In this document: piece by piece, positions 33,815 to 44,785 of the stretch
How positions within the stretch are numbered: position 1 is the first letter of the stretch
Layout of the letters: every line of letters starts with the position of its first letter
DNA from: Isoetes taiwanensis
Taxonomy: Eukaryota > Streptophyta > Lycopodiopsida > Isoetales > Isoetaceae
Assembly: GCA_021234155.1 (NCBI GenBank)
Contig: JAJEKV010000011.1
Location: forward strand, 20,912,677-20,976,676
Length of the DNA: 64,000 nucleotides
Direction: 5' to 3'
Notes under the pieces: generated by a model
Seen by the model: the letters and a program-made list of their open reading frames with translations, nothing else
Databases searched by the model: none
What the model was told of the DNA's origin: nothing
Program-made: the position numbers and the translations under genes

Positions 33815-35934
33815 CGCCTGTCTGATAAACTATTTTGGATACCCTTTACACCTAGTAGCACATTTTGAATTTCTCTTCACCTCGTTTGTACTGCAACAAA
33901 TGCCATGGATTTGAAATGCTTATGAGCAAGCATGGACCTTAGCACAACTTATTTTGCTCTGCTCTTTCTTTGTGCCATGTAGCAAGAGCACATGGAGAAA
34001 GAATGTAAGCAATTTAGTTTACTTTAGTTTGTACATAATTTGAGACTGCCCACATTCTGCCAAGCATAGATAAACACATTATGCAACTTCAATGAGCTCA
34101 TACAATTATTACTCCGGTCCTTCATGGCCAAAATAAAAGCCCTTACTATTTGCATGTAATAACAAAACTTCACAAACATATGTAAGAAACTTGTAATGGA
34201 ACATGTATCACAATCGGAAAAAAAAAATTGTTGTCTATGTATAGACCTGATTATTTGGGATGCAATATGAGCATCCTGATGGAACTTCAATTGGCTTCCA
34301 ACATTTTCGCTCTATATCATGTCATTAAAATAGATGGGTATACAAACAATGTTAGCCAAAAATTAAAGCTAGATATTGAGCATGCTCCTATAACAGATAT
34401 ATTATCTAAATTAATACAAAAGACCTGCTTTATTGGGAATTAGCTGCGTAGTTGATCACAGCCTTAATTACGCAAGTGACGTAAGATAGATTGTCCAAGG
34501 CATGCAACAACATAACCATGTATTATATCACTTCGAGCAATTATATTTGCTCGATACCAGTCCCCTAGTGTAACGTTTTTGCAGACTTTCGGTTCATTGA
34601 TTGGAGGTTACATGCCACTATAGATAAAATGAAGCCATTGTATATTCCAGCAAGATCAAGCACTTATGATTGGATAGCCCATTCCAGCTAATGAGGTCCA
34701 CTTGAACTACAAACGAAGTTAACTATAGTTCCAACCAAATTACTTGTATTTTTTGATGGTTGTTCGAAATTAAAAGCTATTATTGCTTTTATCTTTTTGG
34801 CTGACCCCATGTAAGAAGATTCACCATGACTGTAAATATTTGTGAACTCACCACAAACCAAGTGACTCGTTTAGAAGAAGTAGACATATGCTGCAAGAGA
34901 TAAAGCAAGAAAATAAAACAAGAGGCACTGGAAGCCAAATGCAGTCAATATAGATTCCAAAGCATAGAATTCAAATAAATGCACTAAGAACAATAGAAAT
35001 GACATGGTCCAATAAGTGAAGGGGAGGAAATCTATATAGATTCCTGATGAAGACATTATGTAATTCACGCTTAGCATGATTCACCCTGCAGGCCAAAGAA
35101 ATAGCAATATTTACTCAATGCCATGCTGTTGCAACGTAAACATTCCAGGATAATTTTATGCTAAAACAGAAGTTCTAAGAGCTGCGCTATAACACAGAAA
35201 ATAAATAAAAATGAATAGAACAGCGCACCAACTATGTATTTGTTCAGCATGGCTATAACCCCTACTAGTGTCAAATCTTCTGCTGCAAATACTTCCTTTG
35301 ATGTGCCTGAAAAAGTTGTAGCATGTTGTATTTCTTGTATTCCAAGAGCCCAATGGTTTACCTATGATACTTTGCAATGAATAAAACAACAATGCAAGCA
35401 GAAGCGATTGAAAGAGGCTCTTGAACTTGTGGAGCTCATTGAGGGACGAGCGACAACATGGTATTTGGTATTTGCATTTCTCTTTTGCAATGCTGTAACA
35501 ATATGAAAGCTTTGGCAAAAGTAAAATTTGTCCATTGACATCTTCTCAGATTCAAATCTCTTATTGTCCATGCTATATTTACTGATGGCATGATCAACTA
35601 ATAGACTGCAATGCTCCTCTCTAAATAGGGTTTTTCGAGTTTCTGTGCAAGAGGATCTTTAATGAGTTGAGTTTTATCATGTACAATACTAAAAGAATAC
35701 AAGAAATGTTGAAGCTTCCCTTTTTCACCATTGCCAGTCTGCAAACACAGTAGACATCTCTTTTCTTACATTGAGAATGGATTGCATACAATGGTTATGA
35801 CAATCTTCAATGGCTTTGGGATACACATATTCTGATGCATATCACACCTTATCGTGCTATATAGCAGATATGCCTCTACAAACTATGTTCTACTTTCTTC
35901 CACCTAGAATGAATATAGGTCTTCAACAAAGTTA
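33815..35934. other. No gene recognised
   Basis: AT-rich. Minus-strand frames of 60-120 codons (for example 35518-35156) match nothing. The stretch may be decayed flank of the PPR remnant just upstream on the minus strand. Confidence 0.4.
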
Positions 35935-36190
35935 TCTAGCTCAAGTACATGTACCAAATAATAGTAACAAAAGTTGCCTGACCTAGTACAACACCTTCCA
36001 ACTGCATCTGTGCAAATAAAATGAGGAAGCTCGTACTTTTACTATGCTAAGAAAATGCTGCAATCATTAGAGTCCATGTGAATACATTTCTTGTAATCAT
36101 TCTGTTGAAGACACTCCAAGCATCTTCCAACCCTCCACATTTGGCATACATCTTTATAATTGTATTTAGCATAAATATGTTTGGATCTAA
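35935..36190 (-). pseudogene. PPR (pentatricopeptide repeat) gene remnant
   Basis: One minus-strand frame reads DPNIFMLNTIIKMYAKCGG, LEDAWSVFNRMITRNVFTW and TLMIAAFS, then after one stop continues to FAQMQLEGVVLGQATFVTII. These are consecutive PLS-type PPR motifs (IKMYAKCG, VFNRM--RNV-TW, MQLEGV-P---TFV) with correct spacing. PPR proteins of this type bind organellar RNA, often for C-to-U editing. Only about two motifs survive, with an in-frame stop, so this is a pseudogene or a decayed fragment. Confidence 0.7.
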
Positions 36191-37384
36191 AGCATAAATG
36201 CAATATTTGTAGCAAGAGATTCATCATTGAACATCCTAGAAACGTGATGATGTCATTTCGAAGCCAGAGATTCGTCATTGAATATGTTAAACCATTTCAC
36301 ACAAAAGTAAATTGTTATGTGGCTATATCTGCACATTTAAGCAAGATTTGGGTTAATGAATTGGTATGATTGTTGTGGCAGCTTCTCTATTAAAGGAAGA
36401 GGAAGGTTTTGAATGCCACGCGACATTGCTTGCTACTCCAAAATTATCTTTATAGCCATCCTAGATAACTTTAACTTAGTCTGAACAATATACTAAATAA
36501 AAGAGAAAGGGCAAATATAGTATGTTGAACCCTTGGGACTCGGTTTCAGACTTGCATTTGGTTAATGCTAGATTAGAAAGTGACGGGTCAGGAGTTCGTG
36601 AAGGGATCAAATCCAAATATGGCATGTATGCATACTTTACTATAACCTCATACTAGATATTAATCCTTTAGCTATTCGTTTCACCATAACCTAACACATG
36701 AGCTTGTAGACCATATTCTTTATGGAAAGCAAATCAAACCAAGAGGATTAAGTTACATTTGCATTGATCTGAATTCCCATTCAGAGATTGGACTCATGAC
36801 CCAGACAAGTCCAGGAACTTAAGCTTGGGCAGCTTAAGTAAGAATGCACAGGTAGCCATCCTAAAATTGGGTTCAGGAAACTGGGCACTCAAGATTGTTC
36901 TCGCTCAACATGACGACTCTGCCCACTCCCATGTTTTTGCAGCCTGATCTCTCATAACAGATGAGAGAGAAGTGCCACAATCTGTGCCACAATTTGATCC
37001 AAGAATCTTCGAAATTGGCCCAGAAACGACAAAGTTCCACCCTGTTTTAGTTTTCCAAAAGTGGTATGCTCAAAAGCCCCTTTGTTTTTTATTTTGAAGT
37101 TGTCAAATCGGACTATTCATCTCTAAAAACTAGGTTATTTCATATTTTTCATTTGCATAAGCTTATAAAATGCTTCAAATCAAGCGGCCCATGACATTGC
37201 CGATATTGGCAAGGGGTTCAAATCCCCACATGGAAAATTTTTGGGCATTGCGGAGAAATGATCCGGTTAAACAATCCTAAACCATTTTCTATGGAATTGG
37301 CATAAAATTCTGGGATTGAACCTTGAACCATGGCATTTTTTCCTTCTTGTAGCCTATAGACAGATAGGCCTAGAGTGTGAACAG
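36191..37384. other. No gene recognised
   Basis: AT-rich. GGGTTCAAATCCCC near 37210 resembles a tRNA T-arm but lacks the other arms. Confidence 0.4.
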
Positions 37385-37419
37385 TTATTCCAAGGTGGAA
37401 TATCCGAAAAGGTATTCCA

Positions 37420-37751
37420 TCCGGTGGAATATGCCACCCGATATTTCACGGGAAGGAATATTACGATATGTGATTTTACGAGGGAGAATATTATGGTACC
37501 CGGTGATTCCACGGGTTAGAATATTAGTATATTTGATTCTATCGGACATGATCAACTCCATGTGATTCTGTCGCGTGGAATAAACGGTGATTCCATGGGG
37601 AGGAATATTACGGTATGCGATTCCATTGGGCAGGATCAATTCCATGTGATTCCGTCGCGTGGAATAAATGTTGATTCCACGGGGAAGAATATTAGGTATG
37701 TGATTCCATTTGGCAGGATCAATTCCATATGATTCCGTCGCGTGGAATAAC
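37420..37751. repeat. Minisatellite, 83-84 bp period, about 4 copies
   Basis: GCGTGGAATAA recurs at 37573, 37657 and 37740 (spacing 84 and 83). Each unit holds GGTGATTCCA(C/T), AGAATATTA or GGAATATTA, GGCAGGATCAATTCCAT and GATTCCGTCGC. A more diverged unit lies to the left. The minus strand is open through several units because 84 is a multiple of three (repeated residues MELILPNGI and NHMELI). Confidence 0.85.
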
Positions 37752-37837
37752 CAGTTGGGTGATTCCGTCCGGCGGGATTTTTCAGACGGCCAGGATTAAC
37801 CGTACTGACGGACGGACGACTAGGATCGATCAGAACA

Positions 37838-37939
37838 TACCTGACAGCTGTCAGGTACGGATAACGGGGCCTCCAGAACGAAACCCATTTCTGGAGGGTT
37901 TGTGATTCCACGAGAGAATAGTCATCGTGATGGAATCAC
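37838..37939. repeat. Cluster of perfect palindromes and hairpins
   Basis: A 20-bp perfect palindrome lies at 37838-37857 (TACCTGACAGCTGTCAGGTA). A 9-bp stem CCTCCAGAA / TTCTGGAGG lies at 37870-37897. GTGATTCCA / TGGAATCAC lies near 37902-37939; that last pair reuses the minisatellite phrase GGTGATTCCA in inverted form, so the whole 37.4-37.94 kb block may be one non-autonomous element. Confidence 0.7.
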
Positions 37940-37981
37940 CATAACCGGGGTAAAGCTATTTTCATCCCTCAAGCACCAGCT

Positions 37982-38055
37982 GTGTCTAGCTATCTCAAGA
38001 TTTGTTATGTGATTTGATGTGTCCAGCTATCTCAAGATTTGTTACGTGATTTGAT
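37982..38055. repeat. 2 x 37 bp tandem duplication
   Basis: GTGTCTAGCTATCTCAAGAT at 37982 recurs as GTGTCCAGCTATCTCAAGAT at 38019. The two units differ at two positions. They lie where the 5' LTR of the downstream copia element would be expected. Confidence 0.85.
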
Positions 38056-38244
38056 GTTTCAGCCTAGAGTCAACTCCTTGCCTTGGAAAGTACCAAACTG
38101 TTGTTTGTTGGAGCCTGTTCTTGAGATCTAGCAATACAAAATAGATATCTGAGTGAATCAACCTGTAAATCGGCCTTCTACATCCATTGTTTATATACTT
38201 TGTGTGTTTTCTCTGGAGCTGGATATCTAGCTTGAAAGATCAAG

Positions 38245-39168
38245 ATGGAGCTCATCCTGCAAAGTGAAAAGCTTTTTGAAATTGTGACCAGGAATAACCT
38301 TCCTCCGGTGCAGCCAGTTGACGCAACTACCGGTAATCTTGTTCAGAATGGTGTTGCATACGATGATTGGGTTAAGAATGTAGACGACTGGAATGAAAAA
38401 GATCAAACAGCTCGAGCACTGATTCTCTATGCTCTCAAAGAAACCATTTTAATGGATGCTAAGGATTTTGTTACTTCTAGTGAAGTATGGAAGTATTTAG
38501 AAAAAACTTATATGAAGAAGACTATGCATGAAGTGATTAGTCTCTGCAAGGATCTTACATCATTGCAGTATCGTTTGAATGATTCGTTCGACGAACATGT
38601 GGATAGATTTAAAGTGCTTCTAGAAGCACTGTCTGCAGCTGATGCTAGTATTTCGCATGATCAACATGTTGTCCATTTTCTAGAATCCATGCCGGAAGAG
38701 CTTCAGACTCTTACGACAGTTCTAGCTAATAAAAAATCTATGACCTTAGATCGGGCTTGTGAATCTCTAAAAGATGGAGTACGAAAATTACAAAGGCAAT
38801 CTATGCAAGAAGATCAAGCTTTAATTGTTGATAGTAAGAAACGAGGTCGAGAAGATGAAAAGGCTTTTGTTACTGATACTAGGCACAGTCATGGTCGTGG
38901 CCGCACCCGAGGCCGTGGTGGTGATGGTAATCAGCAATTGGCTAGACTTGAGCAACCTAAATCAGAGACTGTTTATGCCTATTGTAAAAAGCCAAATCAT
39001 GTAGAAAGCGGGTGTTATTACAAACATTTTGTGAATGAGCATAGAGCTTTATTTCAGGCAATTCGAGATGGACCTCCTATTCGAGATGAACATGCGCTAG
39101 TATTGTATGTGATGAAGCTTCTGAAGCCGCTTTCTCTACAGGAACTGTTGTTTCTACACAACATGTGA
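38245..39168 (+). pseudogene. copia gag
   Basis: The frame has about 307 codons: MELILQSEKLFEIVTRNNLP, WNEKDQTARALILYALKE, EVWKYLEKTYMKK, the UBN2-type region SLQYRLNDSFDEHVDRFK, a basic RG-rich stretch, then a CCHC knuckle YCKKPNHVESGC. The first knuckle cysteine appears to be lost: the sequence reads VYAYC where VCAYC is expected (TAT for TGT). The frame is otherwise intact to 39166. Confidence 0.85.
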
Positions 39169-40438
39169 CATTCCATAAGCACTGGTTAAAGAATTATCGC
39201 CCACTTTTAGTTCAAACGCTTGTATTTCTTGGTGATAACACAAGTCATGAAGTCAAAGGCATTGGAGATCTTCATATTGATTCTCCTAATGTAGTACAAG
39301 TCTTGCGTCTTATTTTACATGTTTTTGGTTTGTGCCGCAATCTTGTTTCGGTCTCCAGACTTGCAGTTCTTGGCTTAATCATTCAGTTTGATAGATGGCA
39401 ATGTAAATTTATCCAAGATGGATGTGTACTTGGAGTTGCCCCGCGAGAAGGTCCTCTGCGAGTTTAGGTTGACCGATGATTTTGAATCTTATGACTGCCA
39501 GTGGGGATGAATCGAGCACATTGTGGCATCGTCGTTTTGCACACGTGAACTTCCAATATTTATTGGACATGGACTCTGATAGAATCGTGGATGGTCTACC
39601 ATTGAGTAGCACTGCATCTATGGGTGTATGTGAGGCATGTGCTGTTGGAAAGCAACATCGCCGTCCTTTCAATGTGAAATGCAAACATGCAACACAACTT
39701 TTGGAGCTTGTGCATGCTGATGTATATGGCCCTTTGCCTTATGCTTTGAGTGATGCATGATAATTCATCTTATTTGTGGATGATTTTTCCCGTAGAGCTT
39801 TTGTGTATTTTATCTCTACGAAGTTCCAAGTCTTTACCAAATTCCAAGTGTTTAAAAGTATGGTGGAGACTCAGACTGGAAAAGTGATCCAAGGATTACA
39901 TACTGACAATGGTGGAGAACTTACTTCTGCTCAATTCAAGTGTTTTTGTAAAGAGCACGGTATAACTCTTGAGCATAGCATTACTTATTCCCCTCAGCAA
40001 AATGGTGTTGCTGAGCGCAATAATTGTACGATAATCAATGTTGTTCGATGTATGCTTATTCATGCTTGTTTGCATAAGTCATTTTGGGCAGAAGTTGTGG
40101 CTACTGCGGTTTATGTACAAAATCGAATGGTAAACTCTTCTTTAAAAGACGTAACTCCTTTGCAATTATGGTCAAGAGTAAAACTAAATGTTCAAAATTT
40201 GCGAGTTTTTGGTTGTTTAGCCTATGTTCATATTCCAAAAGAGAAGAGAAAGAAGCTTGATCCAGTCGGCCTCAAAGCCATCTTTGTAGGCTATGTTGTC
40301 GAGGCACAAGGATACCGATTTTATGATATTGCTACGCGAAGAGTGATTACTAGTCGTGATGCAGTTTTTGCTGAGTCTACTATGGCTAATATGGTTACTT
40401 CTCGTTATGACCCTAACGTTATTCTTCGTGACTTTTAG
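39165..40438 (+). pseudogene. copia protease remnant and integrase
   Basis: 39170-39470 is a poorly preserved protease region (GIGDLHIDSPN, GLCRNLVSVSRLAVLG). 39520-39720 has LWHRRFAHVNFQYLL and CEACAVGKQHRRPF (zinc-binding pre-integrase). After a stop at 39758-39760, 39776-40438 has DDFSRRAFVYF, LHTDNGGELTS and NGVAERNNCTI (DDE core), LRVFGCLAYVH and ITSRDAVFAES. A small in-frame duplication (KFQVFTKFQVF) lies near 39822-39855. Confidence 0.85.
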
Positions 40439-40465
40439 CTACTTGATAGCGAATTAAATCCTAAT

Positions 40466-41539
40466 GTGGATTATGATAGGCCTTCTCATCTTCAAACTGT
40501 GAATCCTAATGTAGATAATGGGTCTTTACATCCTCATGTTGGGAATGAGCTTGTAAATCCTGAAGTGGAAGATGATTTTGTACAGGAGTTTGATTTGTAT
40601 GATGGTGCTGATGAGGATCATGATGGTCTACTTGATGTAGAAGTTGGGGTTCTTGATGATGAGACTCCAATACGATGGCAATGGAAGCCCACCAAACGGA
40701 CCTTGGAATATCATGTTGCTTTAGCTACTAGTGCAGATCCAGTTACAGTGAAAGAGACTATGTTTTCGTCACAAGCTGAGAATTGGCGCATGGCCATGGA
40801 AGCAAAGTTTGAATCTCTTATCAACAAAGGTACTTGGGAGCTTGTTGAAATTTCTGAAGGACAAAAGCCAATTAAATGTGAATGGATCTTTCGCTCCAAC
40901 TACAAAGCAGATCGCTCGTTTGATAAGTTCAAAGCACGACTAGTTGCGAAAGGATACTCATAAGTGGCGGGAATCGATTATGGGGAGACTTTCTCACCTG
41001 TTGTTCGTCTCACTAGTTTGAGAATATTGCTAGCATTTGCCGCTCAATATGGTTTGTTTGTACATCAAATGGATGTCAAAGCTGTGTTTCTCAATGGAGA
41101 TCTTAGTGAAGAAATATACATGAGTCAACCAGAAGGTTTTGAAGTACGTGGTAATGAGAGACTGGTTTGCCGCTTGCGAAAGGCTTTATATAGTCTACGA
41201 CAAGCCTCTAGAGCTTGCTATATGAAAATGAACTCTTATCTTATTTTTGATGGATTTCTACCAAGTTTTGTAGATTCCAATGTGTATCTTAAGAGAAGTC
41301 AAGAACACGTTGTAGTGATTGCGCTTTATGTGGATGATACTATCTTGGTATCTAATAATCTCGAATACTTGCAAGCAGTCAAGAGGATATCTTTTGCATT
41401 TGAGATGGTTGACATGGGGGAAATACACTCGTGTTTAGGTATTCAAGTCAAACGAGACAAAGACAAAGGTTTGCTTCAACTCGCACAATCTAAGTACATT
41501 GAGACACTTCTTGAGAAATTTGGGTTACTTTTCTGCTAA
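40466..41539 (+). pseudogene. copia reverse transcriptase
   Basis: Starts in the acidic linker, then NWRMAMEAKFESLINKGTWE, IKCEWIFRSNYKADRSFDKF, KARLVAKGYS, a stop, then GIDYGETFSPVVRLTSLR, QMDVKAVFLNGDLSEEIYMS and the catalytic YVDD box (ALYVDDTILVSNN) at about 41325-41360. The stop at 40961-40963 replaces a conserved Q in KGYSQ. Confidence 0.88.
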
Positions 41540-41581
41540 AGAGCAATCTACTCCATTGCCGTTGGTTCCACGAAAACAAGA

Positions 41582-42316
41582 ATGTCGAAGAGACAATGTC
41601 CAGTAACTTATGAAGATCAGTTAGAAATGCAGAAGTGTTCATATGCAAGTCTTGTAGGAGCTCTTATGTATCTTGCAAATGCAACTAGACCAGATATTAG
41701 TTATGCTGCCAATACTCTTCGTCAATTCATGACTAATCCTGGCAAAGAACATTGGCACAATGCTAAGCGTGTTTTGAGATATCTTAAGAGCATTATTCAT
41801 TACTGTGTCACATATAGTAAGCAGAAAGTCTTGAATAATTTCAGGTTGCTTGGATACACAGATGCAGATTGGGGTGGTTGTCCGGACATATATAGGTCAA
41901 CAAGTGGTTGTTGTTTCTTCTTAGGAAAATCTCTGGTATCTCGGATGAGTAAGAAGCAATGATGTGTTTCATTTTCTACTGCTGAAGCAGAATATGTTGC
42001 TGCATCTTTGGCGAGCCGCGAACTTGTTTGGTTGCAACATTTGTTAGAGTGAGTTCAAGATGGACCGAGTATACTTATGTGTGATAATGAAAATGTTATA
42101 GCTTTATCAAAAGACCAATTTCTGCATTCCAAATCCAAGCACATCGAGTTACATTATCATTATGTTAAGCTTGAAGTTGCAAAGTGCGTACTTAAGTTGG
42201 AACATTGTCCAACTACAGCTATGGTTGCAGACATTTTCACTAAGCCTCTAGGTGAAAAGAGACATCAAGGCAATGTTAAAGCTCTTGGTGTCCTTGAGAA
42301 TAAGCATAGATATTAG
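41582..42316 (+). pseudogene. copia RT end and RNase H
   Basis: Contains YASLVGALMYLANATRPDIS, NAKRVLRYLKSI, GYTDADWGGCPD, RSTSGCCFFLG, a stop near 41960, SFSTAEAEYVAAS in the next frame, then LHSKSKHIELHYHYVKLEVA and the terminal VADIFTKPLG. This is the complete copia RNase H, split by two stops. Confidence 0.85.
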
Positions 42317-42424
42317 AAAATTGTAGCACTCGAGTTTTTTCCTTTGTGACCACCAAAGGTTTTTTTTTTCATCCGAGTGCGAGACGAAATTTGCAGATGG
42401 GGAGATTATCTATGAGTTGCAATA

Positions 42425-42447
42425 TTTATTTATTTATTTATTTATTT
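42425..42447. repeat. (TTTA)n tail of L1-type LINE
   Basis: About five TTTA units. On the LINE strand this is the 3' terminal AAAT repeat. Confidence 0.85.
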
Positions 42448-42654
42448 TGGAGGTAAAGTGGGTTTTGTATTCATACTAGCAACTTACATAGTAATATTGT
42501 ATACCATCAGTGGTATACTATTAGGCATAGTGCCAAATACACATTCCTTATATTTGGAGATGTGTTCAAAAACCAGACTAAGGTCTGTTACATATTTCAT
42601 ACATACAAATACCAGATAATCAAAATTTTGTGTTCATAAGTGGACTGTTGTTTT

Positions 42655-43488
42655 CTACTGTGCATCAATCAGATCTTGCATGGTAAGATCCTGCACTCTC
42701 CGTCTGCCAAAAATATTCAGAAGCGTATCTAGCTTGGCAACCGGATAATTGGTGAAATCCAATAGAAGGAGAACATGGGCCTCCCGTTTCTGCTGCCATT
42801 TATGGAATAAGTTCATGAAGTATGGCCTGAGATTGTTATGGCTCCAAGCTTCTGTTCTTTTCAGGATTTTCTTCAGTGCTGCTGCATGAATCATTTCCTG
42901 TTTCAGCTGAATGAAAATTTCTTCTTCTTCAATCCTAGGAAGATTGGAACCCTCACTGTTCGAATCTTCAGCAATACCCATTCCTCGATCCGGGACTCCG
43001 TATCTACTAAGCCTCCTCATAGCATCTGTGCAAAATAACATCATCAATAGTTAGATTAAGCACAAAGAAATCATAGATTCCCTGAAATCACCAAATGCTG
43101 TCCAGCCTTTATCATAGTTCATCCCCTTCAAGGATCTATGAGCAATAGCCGAGTTTACAAGCTCAGCTAGGAAGGTTTGTTTAAGCCAAATAATGTTTGG
43201 ATTCTTGTGTTCCATTGTAACTCTGTTTCTGTGCTTCCATACTGCCCAACAGCAAAGAGCTCTTGTTGTGCTCAATACCCTGTCATCTGTATTCAGAAAT
43301 TCAATGAGACCATTTCCTCCAATTGTACCTTTATTTATCTGGGCAGTCCAGCTCCAGAATTCACTAATGACCATGCATTGGAAGACATGGTTGGATGATT
43401 CCTCCTCTCCACATCCCATGGGACACCTCACTGATATAGATGAGTCAAACTTGGCTTTTCTCTGGTTAGTCATTAGCCCTTGATGCAA
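42655..43488 (-). pseudogene. LINE C-terminal zf-RVT domain
   Basis: The minus strand reads RCPMGCGEEESSNHVFQCMV then SEFWSWTAQI and RALCCWAVWKHRNRVTMEHK, the zf-RVT signature (C-x3-C...H-x4-C) at the end of plant L1 ORF2. A second frame (43047-42655) continues to the 3' end. Confidence 0.75.
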
Positions 43489-43801
43489 TATAAGCCAGGT
43501 AAATGTCCTTATTTTATTGGCAGTGTAGCTCTTCCAACCTTTTTTACATACTGTTGCTAGAGCTTTTTGCCTACAGTTCTAAAGAAAAGTAGCTATGGAA
43601 GATTTATGCTGGATTAAAGCTTTGTATATTTCCTTCACTGAATATATTTCTTTGCCCTTGAAATTCCATTGACTATATCTGTCAACCAGCTCATCAATAT
43701 GCTCAATTTTGTCCATTACCGTATTGTATATTTCCTTATCCAGATTAGAACCCTTGGTTAATTTAGCTATTTCTTCCCAAGATTTCCAGCCAGATCCATC
43801 A

Positions 43802-44785
43802 TCATAAAGTTGGATGCCAGAAAAATTTCACCTCTTTAGAATTACCATCAATACATGGTGGTCTGTAGCACAGAGAGGCTAAGTTCCAGGCCTCAAACAT
43901 TCTCCTCAGGATGTTCGAGGTGTTTGGACAGGGATTAAACTGAAAATATGCAGAATCTGGAAGTTGGTGCTTCAAAGTATGGCTGCCTACAGGGTAGGAT
44001 TCTTGTACCCAATACTTATTCAGTATTTGTGTTGGGGAAGGAGAATTGTTATGGATAGCTCTCCATATCATTTTAGCTGCCAGAGCTTGTGCTTGAACAA
44101 AGAGGTCCTTGCATCCCAGCCCCCATCCTTCTTTGACTTGGTCAAGTCATCCCATGCTACCTTGTGTGTACCCTGCCAAATAAATTTCCTGATGGCTGTC
44201 TCTATCTTGGTATATGAAGCTTTGTCCCCTGTGATTGCTGAAGAAAAGTAAACATGAGTACTCCCTATAACAGCATTAGCAATCTGTATTCTTCCAGCCA
44301 AGGATAGGCAAGATGCATATGTCCGAGCTTTTTTTTAATTCTGGTGACAATTGGCTCCCCAGTCCTTTTAGTGTAGAGTTCAAAGCCAAAGGGATACCTA
44401 ATATCACTGTAGCAGATTCTTTATTTAGCACCTTGATTCCTTGCATAGATGTTTCCTGGGAATCCATAATTATGGCACACTTACTTTTGTTCAAAAATAC
44501 ACCTGATATACTGCCAAATCTCTCCATTGCAGTTATGAAATTGGGTAGACTTTCCCCATCTTCTTTCAGGAAAACAAAAGTATCGTCAACATATTGCATA
44601 GTGGAAAAAATACCTCCTTCCTCTGGTAGTTGTAGGCAATGGATATCTCCTTTTGACTGCATGTGCATCACCAGCTTTGTCAAAATTTCAGCCACTATCA
44701 GGAATAGGTAGGGGGCAAGAGGGCAGCCTTGCCTTACCCCTCTTCTACAAGGAAACTGATCAGTGGGAGATCCATTGATTATCAA
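43802..44785 (-). pseudogene. LINE reverse transcriptase, palm and thumb
   Basis: 44785-44276 has CRRGVRQGCPLAPYLFLIVA, the catalytic box STMQYVDDTFVFL and KSKCAIIMDS. 44301-44068 has AGRIQIANAVIGSTHVYFSS and ETAIRKFIWQGTHKVAWDDL. 44071-43802 follows with ELNKYW-type remnants. Frameshifts separate the blocks. Confidence 0.85.

Larger units (their letters stand above)
38220..42404 (+). mobile_element. Second Ty1/copia element, internal region, decayed
   Basis: Domain order gag, protease/pre-integrase, integrase, RT, RNase H, with a polypurine tract GATGGGGAG at 42396-42404. A diverged primer site (TGGATATCTAGCTT, 38220-38233) sits before the gag start. I could not find a matching LTR pair; the 3' LTR region is disrupted by the LINE at 42428. 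Stops and frameshifts break the polyprotein at about 39168, 39760, 40436, 40961, 41537 and 41960. Confidence 0.85.

Noticed and set aside
31141-33861. Several minus- and plus-strand open frames of 130-180 codons in the fold-back cluster
   Set aside because: They are repeat copies of one another, occur on both strands of a palindrome, lack any domain, and are low-complexity (runs of hydrophobic and His/Met/Ala from GCATGCATGC), so they are by-products of the repeat.
37190-37230. tRNA gene suggested by GGGTTCAAATCCCC
   Set aside because: No D-arm, anticodon arm or acceptor stem can be paired around it.
37900-38220. 5' LTR of the second copia element
   Set aside because: No matching sequence could be found after the polypurine tract or beyond the LINE at 47231-47470, apart from a short TTGTGTTTTCT similarity.
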